Shown piece by piece: positions 36,990-46,386 of a stretch of 64,000 bases of DNA. Location: contig NC_016026.1 in the NCBI RefSeq assembly GCF_000226315.1, positions 1,364,001 to 1,428,000 of the forward strand, written 5' to 3'. The DNA is from Micavibrio aeruginosavorus ARL-13. GTDB lineage: Bacteria; Pseudomonadota; Alphaproteobacteria; Micavibrionales; Micavibrionaceae. Position 1 is the first letter of the stretch. Each line of letters starts with the position of its first letter. The notes below the pieces were generated by a model. That model had not been told where the DNA came from and made no database searches. It saw nothing but the letters and a program-made list of their open reading frames with translations. Made by a program: the position numbers and the translations under genes.

Positions 36990-38018
36990 ATGAAATCCCT
37001 GATGAAAGCAAAATCGGAACCCGGCATTTGGATGGCGGACAGCCTGAAGCCGGATATTGGCCCTAATGATGTTCTGATCCGTATTAAAAAATCCGCCATC
37101 TGCGGCACGGATTTGCACATTTACAAATGGGACCAGTGGGCGCAGAAAACCATTCCCGTGCCGATGGTCGTGGGCCATGAATATGTTGGCGTGATTGAAA
37201 AGGTCGGGTCCGAGGTCAAGCACCTGAAACAGGGCCAACGCGTGTCCGGCGAAGGACATATCGTCTGCGGTCATTGCCGCAATTGCCGCGCGGGCAAACG
37301 TCATTTGTGCCCGAACACATTGGGCGTTGGCGTCAATCGCCCGGGCAGCTTTGCCGAATTTCTGTCCATTCCGGCTGACAACGTCTTCCCCATTCCGGAT
37401 GACATTGACGATGAATTGGCCGCCATTTTCGACCCGTTCGGCAATGCCGTTCACACCGCCTTGTCCTTCGATCTGGTCGGTGAAGATGTGTTGATCACCG
37501 GGGCCGGGCCGATTGGGTGCATGGCTGTGCCCATTTGCAAACATGCCGGCGCGCGCCATGTGGTGATTACTGATGTGAACCCGTACCGCCTGCAACTCGC
37601 CGAAAAAATGGGGGCCACGCGTGCGGTCAACGTGGCCAACGAAAAATTATCCGATGTCATGGCCAATCTGGGCATGAAGGAAGGCTTTGACGTTGGTCTA
37701 GAAATGTCCGGCGTGGAAAGCGCGTTCCAGCAGATGATCGGCAACATGATGAATGGCGGCAAAATCGCCCTGCTGGGGATTCCGCCCGGCGGAAAAATGG
37801 ATATCGACTGGAATCAGGTGATTTTCAAGGGCCTGATTATCAAGGGGATCTACGGCCGGGAAATGTATGAAACATGGTACAAAATGGTGTCCATGCTGCA
37901 ATCCGGGCTGAACATCCGTGATGTCATCACCCATCGCTTACCCATCGACCAATATATCGACGGGTTCGAAGCCATGAAATCTGGCCAGTGCGGGAAAGTC
38001 ATCCTGAACTGGGATTGA
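36990..38018 (+). CDS. tdh: L-threonine 3-dehydrogenase
   Basis: Zinc- and NAD-dependent oxidation of L-threonine to 2-amino-3-oxobutyrate. The 342-residue medium-chain dehydrogenase shows catalytic zinc ligands Cys38 ([14 protein letters not shown]), His63 and Glu64 ([10 protein letters not shown]), and structural zinc cysteines 93, 96, 99 and 107 ([15 protein letters not shown]). The Rossmann loop is [12 protein letters not shown]. It lies 119 bases after kbl; the repeat between them may terminate or stabilise the transcript. With the gcv operon it completes a threonine-to-C1 route. Confidence 0.98.
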   Translation: MKSLMKAKSEPGIWMADSLKPDIGPNDVLIRIKKSAICGTDLHIYKWDQWAQKTIPVPMVVGHEYVGVIEKVGSEVKHLKQGQRVSGEGHIVCGHCRNCRAGKRHLCPNTLGVGVNRPGSFAEFLSIPADNVFPIPDDIDDELAAIFDPFGNAVHTALSFDLVGEDVLITGAGPIGCMAVPICKHAGARHVVITDVNPYRLQLAEKMGATRAVNVANEKLSDVMANLGMKEGFDVGLEMSGVESAFQQMIGNMMNGGKIALLGIPPGGKMDIDWNQVIFKGLIIKGIYGREMYETWYKMVSMLQSGLNIRDVITHRLPIDQYIDGFEAMKSGQCGKVILNWD

Positions 38019-38023
38019 TAAAT

Positions 38024-38050
38024 AAAACCCCCGGAAATCCGGGGGTTTTT
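38024..38050 (+). terminator. Intrinsic terminator after tdh
   Basis: AAAACCCCCGG pairs with CCGGGGGTTTT around AAAT, followed by more T. It could also serve the convergent gene at 38060. Confidence 0.9.
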
Positions 38051-38059
38051 GTTTTTATA

Positions 38060-38629
38060 TCACGCGTGAAAACATCCATCCCCACATGATGGAGGCCGCG
38101 GTGAAGCACCACGTTCCGCCAATGCGCGCACGACATCGTTCATCCCCGCCTGCGTTGCCATTTCATGCAACGTCGGGCCATACGTTTTCATGACACTGAA
38201 CGCCGTACAGATATCAAATTCAATACGCGCCGAAATATTGGTCCGCGTATTATTCACCAAAGCCAACGCAATTTGATCGGCACCATTTTGAATAGCATAG
38301 GCCACAATCGGCGTTCGCGCCGTGGTGCTGGTCCCACCGCTATAGGGCGCATGCGGAATTTGAACATCGGACAGGGAATAATTCACGTTATGCCCCAGCA
38401 TTCTGCCCATCGCCACATTGAATACGGCCAGATCGTTTTGGCGAATAATGGCCCGTACAAAATCATCTTTCTGAAACTCGTCCAGCTCGATCGTATCCAG
38501 AATTTTGGACAATCCCTGAGCATCGGCGTTTTCAATGGCCGTGCGCATCGCGCCCATCATGGTGCGGTGGGCTTTCGCGTCCTTATAGGACTGAACCAGA
38601 TTGTTAAACACCTCGCGAAGAATATTCAT
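38060..38629 (-). CDS. Ankyrin-repeat-like hypothetical protein
   Basis: A 189-residue cytoplasmic protein with two or three helix-turn-helix units typical of ankyrin repeats, e.g. TPIVAYAIQNGADQIALALV (about residues 106-125) and PTLHEMATQAGMNDVVRALA (about 151-170), the latter close to the consensus TPLHxAAxxGxxxxVxxLL. The C terminus SCGDGCFHA has two cysteines. It probably mediates protein contacts; the partner is unknown. Convergent with tdh, sharing its terminator region. Confidence 0.7.
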   Translation of the reverse strand: MNILREVFNNLVQSYKDAKAHRTMMGAMRTAIENADAQGLSKILDTIELDEFQKDDFVRAIIRQNDLAVFNVAMGRMLGHNVNYSLSDVQIPHAPYSGGTSTTARTPIVAYAIQNGADQIALALVNNTRTNISARIEFDICTAFSVMKTYGPTLHEMATQAGMNDVVRALAERGASPRPPSCGDGCFHA

Positions 38630-38813
38630 GAAAACATCTCCTCTGCCTGTTTATGACCTCGAGGGCCTGAAATTATGGCTCAACATTCCATAAAGCACAC
38701 AACAAGCCCCGTCAAACAAGATGAATATGTTAAACATATCAATGCATTAGAGCCATATCTGTTTTTGCTGTATCCTGTCTCCCGCACAAAACGTCCAACA
38801 GGAAGGCCCACAA

Positions 38814-40127
38814 ATGACCGCACACGATCCGCAATACATGTCCGGCTTTGGCAATGAGTTCGCAACGGAATCCCTGCCCGGCGCGTTGCCTGAGGGCCAG
38901 AACTCACCCCAGAAACCGGCCTATGGCCTGTATGCCGAACAATTGACGGGTTCCCCCTTTACCGCCCCGCGCGCAACGAACAAGCGCAGCTGGCTGTACC
39001 GCATCCTGCCCTCCGTCTGTCACAAACCGTATGAGGCGTATAAGCATCCGACCTTGTTCAGCACCCCGTTCAATGGCACCGACACACCATCCAGCCAATT
39101 GCGATGGGACCCGCACCCGATCCCCGCCAAGGGCGTCGATTGGGTCGACAGCCTGTTCACCATTGCGGGGAATGGCGATGCGGATTCATGGTCTGGTCTG
39201 GCCGTTCACTTGTATGCGTGTAACGCGGCCATGCATAACCGCTTCTTCTACAACGCTGATGGCGAAATGTTGATTGTGCCGCAGCAGGGCACACTGCGCC
39301 TGAAAACCGAAATGGGCATCATTGATTGCGCCCCCGGCGAGATTGCGGTTATTCCGCGCGGCATTAAATTCGCTGTTGATCTGCCTACGGGGGCTGCGCG
39401 CGGTTATGTGTGCGAAAACTATGGCCAGCCCTTCCAATTGCCCGACCTCGGCCCGATTGGCGCCAACGGTCTGGCCAACCCGCGTGATTTCCTGACCCCC
39501 GTTGCGTGGTATGAGGATAAAGAGGGTGATTACGAAGTCATCGCAAAATTCTGCGGTAAAACATGGCGCGCCGATTACACCCATTCAGTGTTGAACGTCG
39601 TGGCATGGCACGGCAATTACGCGCCGTATAAATACGATTTGAAAAACTTCAACACCATCAATTCGGTGTCGTTCGACCACCCGGACCCATCCATCTTCAC
39701 CGTCCTGACATCACCGTCCCATCCGGCGGGTACGGCGAATGTTGATTTCGTGATTTTCCCACCGCGCTGGATGGTGGCCGAAAACACATTCCGCCCGCCA
39801 TACTTCCATCGCAATTTGATGAGCGAATTTATGGGCCTGATCTTCGGCGTCTATGACGGCAAGGAATCCGAAGAAGGCGGTGAATTCGCCCCCGGCGGCT
39901 GTTCCCTGCACAATTGCATGTGCGGCCACGGCCCCGATGCTGACGTGGTTGAGAAGGCCAGCAACGCAAACCTTCAACCCGTCAAACTGGATGGCACATT
40001 GGCCTTCATGTTTGAAAGCAAATACACCATGCGCCCAACCGAACAGGCGTTAAAAGCCAAAACCTTGCAAAAAGAATATTACAAAGCCTGGGCCACTATT
40101 CCGAAACTCTTCACCGGTTCCAAATAA
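38814..40127 (+). CDS. hmgA: Homogentisate 1,2-dioxygenase
   Basis: Iron-dependent ring cleavage of homogentisate to maleylacetoacetate in tyrosine/phenylalanine catabolism. The 437-residue protein begins with the family N terminus [18 protein letters not shown] and has the iron-binding region of the cupin: [20 protein letters not shown], then [12 protein letters not shown] and [15 protein letters not shown] with ligand histidine and glutamate positions retained. The ribosome binding site is AGGAAGG. The partner genes maiA and fahA are not adjacent; the next gene is unrelated. Confidence 0.98.
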   Translation: MTAHDPQYMSGFGNEFATESLPGALPEGQNSPQKPAYGLYAEQLTGSPFTAPRATNKRSWLYRILPSVCHKPYEAYKHPTLFSTPFNGTDTPSSQLRWDPHPIPAKGVDWVDSLFTIAGNGDADSWSGLAVHLYACNAAMHNRFFYNADGEMLIVPQQGTLRLKTEMGIIDCAPGEIAVIPRGIKFAVDLPTGAARGYVCENYGQPFQLPDLGPIGANGLANPRDFLTPVAWYEDKEGDYEVIAKFCGKTWRADYTHSVLNVVAWHGNYAPYKYDLKNFNTINSVSFDHPDPSIFTVLTSPSHPAGTANVDFVIFPPRWMVAENTFRPPYFHRNLMSEFMGLIFGVYDGKESEEGGEFAPGGCSLHNCMCGHGPDADVVEKASNANLQPVKLDGTLAFMFESKYTMRPTEQALKAKTLQKEYYKAWATIPKLFTGSK

Positions 40128-40138
40128 GGATGATTGTC

Positions 40139-42235
40139 ATGACAAAATTGCGCTTCGCCCTTCTGGCTTCGGCCCTGTTTATGGCCACGCCGGTTTTTGC
40201 CGATGAATTGCCGTTGAAACGCGCGGTCATTTCGACCAGCGGTGTCGCATTGTACGAACATGCGGGTACGATTGAAGGCAATGCCGACATCGCCTTGCCC
40301 GTGCGGTTGGATCAGGTCGATGACGCGCTGAAAAGCCTGGTTGTCTTTGATACGCTGGGCACCATTGGCGGCGTAAACCTGCCGGGTCGCCAGCCTTTGG
40401 ACGAAGCGTTCCGCGATTTACCATTCACACAGGCCGATTTGCAATCCCCCGTCACGCTGCTGAACGCACTGAAAGGTGCACAGGTTAGCCTTGATGGCGG
40501 CATTACGGGCCGATTGATCGGCGTGACCAGCGAAACCGAAAAAACCGATGCCGGAACCATCACCCGCCACCGCGTCACAGTGATGAGCGATACGGGCATG
40601 AAATCCGCCGTCATGGAAAATCTGAACGCCGTGCAATTCACGGAAAAAGCGGTACAGGACCAAATCACCCGCGCGTTGGAAGCCGTCTACACCAACCGTG
40701 TGAAAGACCAACGCACATTGAACGTCACGCTGAACGGCGAAGGAAAACGCGATGTGGCCCTGGCCTATCTGCAAGCCGCGCCGTTGTGGAAAAGCACCTA
40801 TCGCCTCGTCCTGCCGAATGAAGGGGCCGAGGATAAAACCGCACTGATCCAGGGCTGGGCCGTGCTGGAAAATACCACTGGACAGGATTGGAATGACGTG
40901 GCCGTCACCATCACGTCCGGATCGCCCGTGACCTATACGCAGGCCTTGTATGAAAGCTATTACCTGCCGCGCACCAATCTGCCCGTCAAGGTTATAGACC
41001 GTGTTATGCCGCGCGTTGATGGCGGTACAATTGGCACCGCCGAACAGATTGAACAAAAATCCCGCGAGCGTGTCCTGCGCAAAGCCGAAGGGTATGGCGG
41101 CGGCGCAGAAATGCAAATGCTGGCCGCCGCTGCGCCTGCGCCCGCCATGGCGGAAATGGCGATGGATTCCGCCGCCAATTACGGGGCCACTGAATCTTAT
41201 ATGCCGTCCGTCGCGCCGCCCGATATGGCCGCGGCCCAAACCGCACTGGCGGCCGAAACGGCGACACAAATGCTGTTTACCTTCCCCACGCCGGTCACAT
41301 TGCCTGCGGGCGACAGCCTGATGGTACCGTTTATCAGCGAGAAGATGGATGCTCAACGCCTCTACGTCTATCAACCCGAAACCAATTCCGCGCATCCCTT
41401 GGCGGCGGTGAAGGTCAAGAATGACGGCGATACGGGCCTGCCCCCCGGCATCCTGACCTTGTTCGATGGTGGTGCGCCCAATCTGGTCCATGTTGGGGAT
41501 GCGGAAATGCCGCTGATCCCGGCGGGTGAAGATCGATTTATTTCTTTCGCACTGGATACAAAAACCAATATCGAGCAGAAAACCGAAGATGACCGCCAAC
41601 TGGGCCTGATCACCATTGCCAATGGCACGTTCACCCAGAAAGTGTCATGGCGCAACACAACGACCTATACGGCCAAGGCCCCGGCGAATGAAGATCGCGA
41701 AATCGTGATCGAACACCCACGCCGCGATGGCTGGGAATTGATCATGCCGAAGGGGTATGAAGGTGAACCGGATGTTACATCCACTCATTACCGCCTGACC
41801 CTGAATGTGAAAAAGGGTGAAAGCCAGTCAATGTCCATCACATTGCGCCGTGATGATGCGGAAACGATGGCCCTGACCTATATGAACGAAGCCGATCTGG
41901 ATGCCCGTATGGCCGCGATGGGCAAGGATTTGCCCGATGATCTGCGCAAAGCCATGGATCAGGTCAAAGTTCTGCGCGCCGCCGTAGCCGAACAGGAAAC
42001 AGCCCTGCGCCAGATCGAAAACACGCGCAGCCAGATTTACGCGGATCAGGAACGCCTGCGCCAAAATCTTGAAACCGTGGCCCCAAACAACAAGCTTGGA
42101 AAACGCTATTTGAAACAGCTGGAAGAACAGGAAAACGCCCTGGACAAGCTAGCCAGCAGCGAGGCCGCCATCGAGGTCAAACTCAACGATGCACGTAAAG
42201 CGCTGAACGATTATATCGCGACATTAAAATTCTAA
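40139..42235 (+). CDS. Exported DUF4139 protein (MuiA-like)
   Basis: A 698-residue protein with a signal peptide (LRFALLASALFMATPVFA) and the DUF4139 domain of mucoidy inhibitor-like proteins: AAPLWKSTYRLVLP, GWAVLENTTGQDWNDVAVTI and later SWRNTTTYTAKAP. An Ala/Met-rich linker (about residues 315-360) divides it, and the last 90 residues form a coiled coil (LRAAVAEQETALRQIENTRS; KLGKRYLKQLEEQENALDKL). I choose ATG 40139 because AAGGA stands 8 bases before it; ATG 40130 is the alternative. Probably periplasmic; role unknown. It starts 11 bases after hmgA, so they may be cotranscribed. Confidence 0.8.
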   Translation: MTKLRFALLASALFMATPVFADELPLKRAVISTSGVALYEHAGTIEGNADIALPVRLDQVDDALKSLVVFDTLGTIGGVNLPGRQPLDEAFRDLPFTQADLQSPVTLLNALKGAQVSLDGGITGRLIGVTSETEKTDAGTITRHRVTVMSDTGMKSAVMENLNAVQFTEKAVQDQITRALEAVYTNRVKDQRTLNVTLNGEGKRDVALAYLQAAPLWKSTYRLVLPNEGAEDKTALIQGWAVLENTTGQDWNDVAVTITSGSPVTYTQALYESYYLPRTNLPVKVIDRVMPRVDGGTIGTAEQIEQKSRERVLRKAEGYGGGAEMQMLAAAAPAPAMAEMAMDSAANYGATESYMPSVAPPDMAAAQTALAAETATQMLFTFPTPVTLPAGDSLMVPFISEKMDAQRLYVYQPETNSAHPLAAVKVKNDGDTGLPPGILTLFDGGAPNLVHVGDAEMPLIPAGEDRFISFALDTKTNIEQKTEDDRQLGLITIANGTFTQKVSWRNTTTYTAKAPANEDREIVIEHPRRDGWELIMPKGYEGEPDVTSTHYRLTLNVKKGESQSMSITLRRDDAETMALTYMNEADLDARMAAMGKDLPDDLRKAMDQVKVLRAAVAEQETALRQIENTRSQIYADQERLRQNLETVAPNNKLGKRYLKQLEEQENALDKLASSEAAIEVKLNDARKALNDYIATLKF

Positions 42236-42246
42236 ATGCACCCAAT

Positions 42247-42276
42247 AAAAAACCCCGGCACGTCGCCGGGGTTTTT
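42247..42276 (+). terminator. Bidirectional intrinsic terminator
   Basis: AAAAACCCCGGC pairs with GCCGGGGTTTTT around ACGTC. A- and T-runs on both sides let it serve both the DUF4139 gene (+) and the symporter gene (-). Confidence 0.9.
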
Positions 42277-42290
42277 CTTTTTGTCTTTTA

Positions 42291-43721
42291 TTAAACCGCT
42301 TCTGCGGGGCGGGCGGATTGTTTGGTGACCAAACTGCCGACAATCATACCAAAGCACGACGCCACAAACCCGGCCAGTTGCGGCGGGCAAATCCCCTCAC
42401 CCTCCGGCGAGATAAACTCCATGATAATCCATGTGCCAATCCCCAGAATGATGGCGGCCATAGCCCCCGGCGTGTTGGCGCGTTTCCAGTAAATACCCGC
42501 AAACAACGGCACAATCGCCCCGGCCAATGTCACCTTGTACGCATTTTCAACCATCTCGAAAATGGACAATTCGCTGTTGAGCGCGATGACCAAAACGATC
42601 CCCGCAAATCCCACAACGCTGCCCCGGATCAGGGTCAGGAAATGACGGTCATCCATGTTTTTCAGGAACCCGCGCGCAATGTTTTCCGCAAACGTAACCG
42701 ACGGGGCCAGCAACGTGCCCGATGCCGTCGACATAATCGCCGACAACACCGCACCAAAGAACATCACCTGCACCCAGATCGGCGTGTGTTCCAGAATCAA
42801 AGACGGCAGAATAATCTGGCTGTCTTGTTCCAGTTGCAGGGCCACAATCTCCGGCTGGATCACAAACGCGGAATAGGCCAGATAGATCGGAATAAACGCG
42901 AACAGCAGGTACAGCACACCCCCGGTCACCGTACCGCCAATCGCGGCCTTCTCGCTTTTCGCCGACATCACGCGCTGGAACACGTCCTGTTGCGGGATGG
43001 AGCCAAAGCCCATTGTCATCCACGCCGCAAGAAACGCCAGAATGCCCGGCAACGTCATTTCGGGCCAGAAATTGTCAAATTTCCCGGCATCAACCGCCGC
43101 CGTGACCACCACATCAACCCCACCGGCCATGTTGCTGATGAAGAAGGAAATGATAAACAAGCCCACGACAATCATAATCATCTGCATAAAATCGGTCATG
43201 GCCACCGACCACATACCACCGAAAATCGTGTAGATCAGAACGATACCCAGCCCCAGCACCATGCCCCATTCCTGGGTAATGCCACCATGGGTCAGCAGGT
43301 TAAACACCAGACCCAACGCCATAATCTGTGCCGCAACCCAGCCCAGATAGCTGATGCAGATACAGATGGACACCAGCAATTCCACAGAACGGCCATAGGT
43401 GCGTTTATAAAAATCACCGATGGTCAGAAGCTTCATGCGGTATAACGGGCCAGCGAAAATCAGACCAACCAAAATCAGGCACAGCGCCGCCCCAAACGGG
43501 TCGGACACAACGCCGCCAATCCCTTCTTCAATAAAGGTCGCGGGAATGCCCAGAACCGTTTCCGATCCGAACCAGGTCGCAAACACGGTGGCGATGGTGA
43601 TGTAGACAGGCAAAGACCGTCCGGCCAGAACATAGTCACTGGATGAATGCACCCGGCGGGCCGCATATAAACCAATGGCGATAGACACCAGCATGTAAAA
43701 GAACACAAATCCGATCAGCAC
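42291..43721 (-). CDS. Sodium:solute symporter (SSS family)
   Basis: Inner-membrane secondary transporter, 476 residues with about 12-13 hydrophobic segments. Family features: RSSxxYVLAGRSLP-like VHSSSDYVLAGRSLPVYIT near the N terminus, FATWFGSETVLGIPA, and the signature GFGSIPQQDVFQRVMSAKSEK (about residues 235-255) followed by STASGTLLAPSVTFAENI. The start is a GTG (43721) preceded by GGGAG; no ATG fits better. Substrate is not predictable from the sequence: proline, other amino acids or organic acids are possible. The next gene upstream on this strand encodes a secreted esterase. Confidence 0.93.
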   Translation of the reverse strand: MLIGFVFFYMLVSIAIGLYAARRVHSSSDYVLAGRSLPVYITIATVFATWFGSETVLGIPATFIEEGIGGVVSDPFGAALCLILVGLIFAGPLYRMKLLTIGDFYKRTYGRSVELLVSICICISYLGWVAAQIMALGLVFNLLTHGGITQEWGMVLGLGIVLIYTIFGGMWSVAMTDFMQMIMIVVGLFIISFFISNMAGGVDVVVTAAVDAGKFDNFWPEMTLPGILAFLAAWMTMGFGSIPQQDVFQRVMSAKSEKAAIGGTVTGGVLYLLFAFIPIYLAYSAFVIQPEIVALQLEQDSQIILPSLILEHTPIWVQVMFFGAVLSAIMSTASGTLLAPSVTFAENIARGFLKNMDDRHFLTLIRGSVVGFAGIVLVIALNSELSIFEMVENAYKVTLAGAIVPLFAGIYWKRANTPGAMAAIILGIGTWIIMEFISPEGEGICPPQLAGFVASCFGMIVGSLVTKQSARPAEAV

Positions 43722-43799
43722 CCGCGTATCTCCCTGTCAGGCTTTGTTGTGCACGATTCTAAAAATCATAACGGAATTGGAAAATCTGTATAGATGGAA

Positions 43800-44810
43800 T
43801 TATGGACGTTCCCACCGTTTAAAAAACGTCCACATCATGTCGTTTAACGGAATATCGTCATTATAGGGCCCCGTGGCCTGCGTCCATTTCCGGCACAACG
43901 CCCCATTAGGACGGCTTTCGCACAGTTTCAGCCCCGTGGTCCCACCGGGCCAGTTATGCCCGCCCCCGGCCACACTGCATAAGGTCACCTCGCCCTCATA
44001 CACCGTGCACCCGGCCCAGCGTTCACAGGTTATGTTCCGGCGCTTGTCGGTAATTTCGGTTTTACGGGTACAGCCGTAATCCCGTGCCCGCCGCCATAGG
44101 GATTCACGCACGCCCAGACATCCCCAGCTTTCGCCGCTATCATCCCCGCCACCAAGGAAATCGGAAAAACACCCGCCGCATGTCCCGCCGCCATACAACG
44201 CGCATTTATCCGCCGTACCATGAATATGCATGACCGGCATGGGCCGCGCATCGGGGCACGCATGGAACACGTTTTGTCCCGCATTGGCCGCAACCGCCGC
44301 CACACGTTCGGACAAGGCACAAGCCAGCCGATAAACCATCATCGCCCCATTGGAATGCCCGGTCAGGTAAATGCGTTTGGGGTCGGCGCGGAATGTATCG
44401 CGCAATTCATCCATGATGGCGGATGAATAGGCCACATCATCCACCTTCTGCTCCATCGCCGGGCCGCAACAGGTACCCGCGTTCCAGGTACGAAAGCGGT
44501 TTTTCCCCTCCGGCGCCGTGCCCTCCGGATACACGGCGATAAAGCCGTATTTATCCGCCGTGTCGTTCAGGCGAGTCATATCCGCCATGCCCTCCGGCGT
44601 GCCGCCACCGCCGTGATAGGCCATCACGACCGGATACGGCCCAGCCTTGGGTTTAAACCCAGCGGGCAGATGGATGAGGTAGTCACGCTCCACACCATTC
44701 ACCGTGACCGATTGCTTGATCAACCCGTCCGCGGCCTGCGCGCTGAACGGCAGAACAACCAAAACACAGAAAATACCAAGCAAGACACGGATCATTTTCG
44801 ACTTCTCCAT
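43800..44810 (-). CDS. Secreted esterase, PHB-depolymerase/LpqC family
   Basis: A 336-residue alpha/beta hydrolase with signal peptide (IRVLLGIFCVLVVLPFSAQA). The nucleophile elbow is LTGHSNGAMMVYRLA (Ser about 152), the oxyanion region VMAYHGGGGTPEGM, and the catalytic histidine is in AGGGHNWPGG. These are the features of polyhydroxybutyrate depolymerase and feruloyl esterase relatives. It has many cysteines (CCGP, CGGC, YGCTRK, TCERWAGC), consistent with disulfides in an exported enzyme. Substrate unknown. It follows the gcv operon after a terminator. Confidence 0.88.
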   Translation of the reverse strand: MEKSKMIRVLLGIFCVLVVLPFSAQAADGLIKQSVTVNGVERDYLIHLPAGFKPKAGPYPVVMAYHGGGGTPEGMADMTRLNDTADKYGFIAVYPEGTAPEGKNRFRTWNAGTCCGPAMEQKVDDVAYSSAIMDELRDTFRADPKRIYLTGHSNGAMMVYRLACALSERVAAVAANAGQNVFHACPDARPMPVMHIHGTADKCALYGGGTCGGCFSDFLGGGDDSGESWGCLGVRESLWRRARDYGCTRKTEITDKRRNITCERWAGCTVYEGEVTLCSVAGGGHNWPGGTTGLKLCESRPNGALCRKWTQATGPYNDDIPLNDMMWTFFKRWERP

Positions 44811-44820
44811 GAATGAAAAT

Positions 44821-44849
44821 AATTATCCCGGGAACATCCCGGGATAATT
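44821..44849 (-). terminator. Terminator of the gcv operon
   Basis: AATTATCCCGGG and CCCGGGATAATT form a perfect 12-bp stem with a 5-base loop, followed on the minus strand by ATTTTC, 7 bases past the gcvPB stop. Confidence 0.75.
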
Positions 44850-44856
44850 GAAAACT

Positions 44857-46386
44857 TTATTCTTTGGTCCAACGCAATTTCGGGAACCGGGCCGCTTTAA
44901 CCTCGTCCAATCGACGACGTGGCGTGCTACGCGGATATTCGTGCAGCTCATCGCCCTGCCCGGTTTCAACCATGTCGGCAATATGGCGCATAACGCCAAT
45001 AAAACGATCCAGGCTGTCCTTGCTTTCCGTTTCGGTCGGTTCGATCAGCATCGCGCCCTGAACCACCAACGGGAAATACACCGTCATCGGGTGGAACCCG
45101 TATTCGACCAAGGCTTTGGCAATATCCAATGTGGATACGCCCTTTTCCTTCTGTACTTTTTCGGTCAGCAGGCATTCATGCATACACGGCCCGTCAAACG
45201 GCACGTTATAAACGTCCTTCAACTGGCTGAGGATATAGTTCGCGTTCAATACGGCATCCTCCGACACCTGACGCAAACCATCGCCGCCGTGCGACATCAT
45301 ATAGGCCAATGCACGGATATGCATACCGAACTGACCATGGAACCCCTTCAAACGGCCCAATGTGGTCGGGCGCATGTCTTCGGTTTCCAGCACGTATGTT
45401 TCGCCCTGTTTCACCACCGTGGGAACCGGCATATACGGGGCCAATTCATTGGTCACGCAAATCGGTCCCGAACCCGGGCCGCCGCCGCCATGCGGGGTGG
45501 AAAATGTTTTGTGCAAATTGATGTGCATGACATCCACGCCAAAATCCGCCGGGCGCACACGACCGACAAGCGCGTTAAAGTTTGCACCATCGCAATAGAA
45601 ATACGCCCCGGCCTTGTGCAGCAAATCGGCAATTTCAACGATTTCACGTTCAAACAACCCGCATGTGTTCGGATTTGTCACCATCATGCCGGCCACATCG
45701 TGACCATCGCCCAGGGCTTCCTTAAACGCCTCAACGCTCATCCGGCCAGTTTCCTTGGTCGGGATCACGCGGATCGTGTATCCGCACATGGCCGCCGTTG
45801 CCGGGTTGGTGCCATGCGCGGAATCCGGGATCAACATAACGGTTTTATGGGCGTTGCCCTTTTGCTCATGCGCGCGGCGGATCGTCATCACCCCCGCCAA
45901 TTCACCATGCGCCCCGGCCGCCGGGGACAGGCATACGCCCGGCAACCCGGTCAAGGTCGCCAACCAATGTTGCAAATCATGCATCACACGCAACGCGCCC
46001 TGAATGGTTTGTTGCGGTTGCAGCGGGTGAACATGTGCAAAACCGGGCAAACGCGCCATACGTTCGTTCAGGCGCGGGTTATGCTTCATCGTGCAAGACC
46101 CCAGGGGGAAAAACCCGCTGTCGATTGAATAGTTCAGCGTGGACAGGCGCACGAAGTGACGCACCACTTGCGGTTCGGACACTTGCGGCAGGCCAATATC
46201 ACCGCGTTCGGTTTGACCCGTGCGGTTTTTGAAATTTTTCACTTGCGGAAAATCAACACCGGAATGATCGCTCCGCTCTTTTTCCCAGAGCAGGCTTTCT
46301 TCGTAATGCAATCCGCGCGATCCGCCGTTCAATTCTTTTGCCATCATGGTACTTACCTGACTTTCAATTTTCCGTTCGGCGCTCAT
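44857..46386 (-). CDS. gcvPB: Glycine dehydrogenase (decarboxylating) subunit 2
   Basis: C-terminal half of the split P protein of the glycine cleavage system; with GcvPA it decarboxylates glycine and passes the aminomethyl group to the lipoyl arm of GcvH. The 509-residue protein holds the PLP lysine in HINLHKTFSTPHGGGGPG and the motifs SAHGTNPATAAMCGY and YPLGSC-like GFFPLGSCTMKHNPR. The ATG overlaps the gcvPA stop by 4 bases (ATGA), so the subunits are made together. The first 14 residues before MAKEL are poorly conserved, so an internal start is possible. Confidence 0.97.
   Translation of the reverse strand: MSAERKIESQVSTMMAKELNGGSRGLHYEESLLWEKERSDHSGVDFPQVKNFKNRTGQTERGDIGLPQVSEPQVVRHFVRLSTLNYSIDSGFFPLGSCTMKHNPRLNERMARLPGFAHVHPLQPQQTIQGALRVMHDLQHWLATLTGLPGVCLSPAAGAHGELAGVMTIRRAHEQKGNAHKTVMLIPDSAHGTNPATAAMCGYTIRVIPTKETGRMSVEAFKEALGDGHDVAGMMVTNPNTCGLFEREIVEIADLLHKAGAYFYCDGANFNALVGRVRPADFGVDVMHINLHKTFSTPHGGGGPGSGPICVTNELAPYMPVPTVVKQGETYVLETEDMRPTTLGRLKGFHGQFGMHIRALAYMMSHGGDGLRQVSEDAVLNANYILSQLKDVYNVPFDGPCMHECLLTEKVQKEKGVSTLDIAKALVEYGFHPMTVYFPLVVQGAMLIEPTETESKDSLDRFIGVMRHIADMVETGQGDELHEYPRSTPRRRLDEVKAARFPKLRWTKE

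Noticed and set aside
35434-37011. 525-codon antisense frame over kbl
   Set aside because: Long shadow frame typical of GC-rich genes; kbl itself is certain, and the frame includes translated repeats (VTPAQAGVH-type peptide).
42318-43445. 375-codon plus-strand frame over the symporter gene
   Set aside because: Composition (very rich in His, Arg, Asn, Gln) is that of an antisense shadow; the symporter frame has membrane segments and family motifs.
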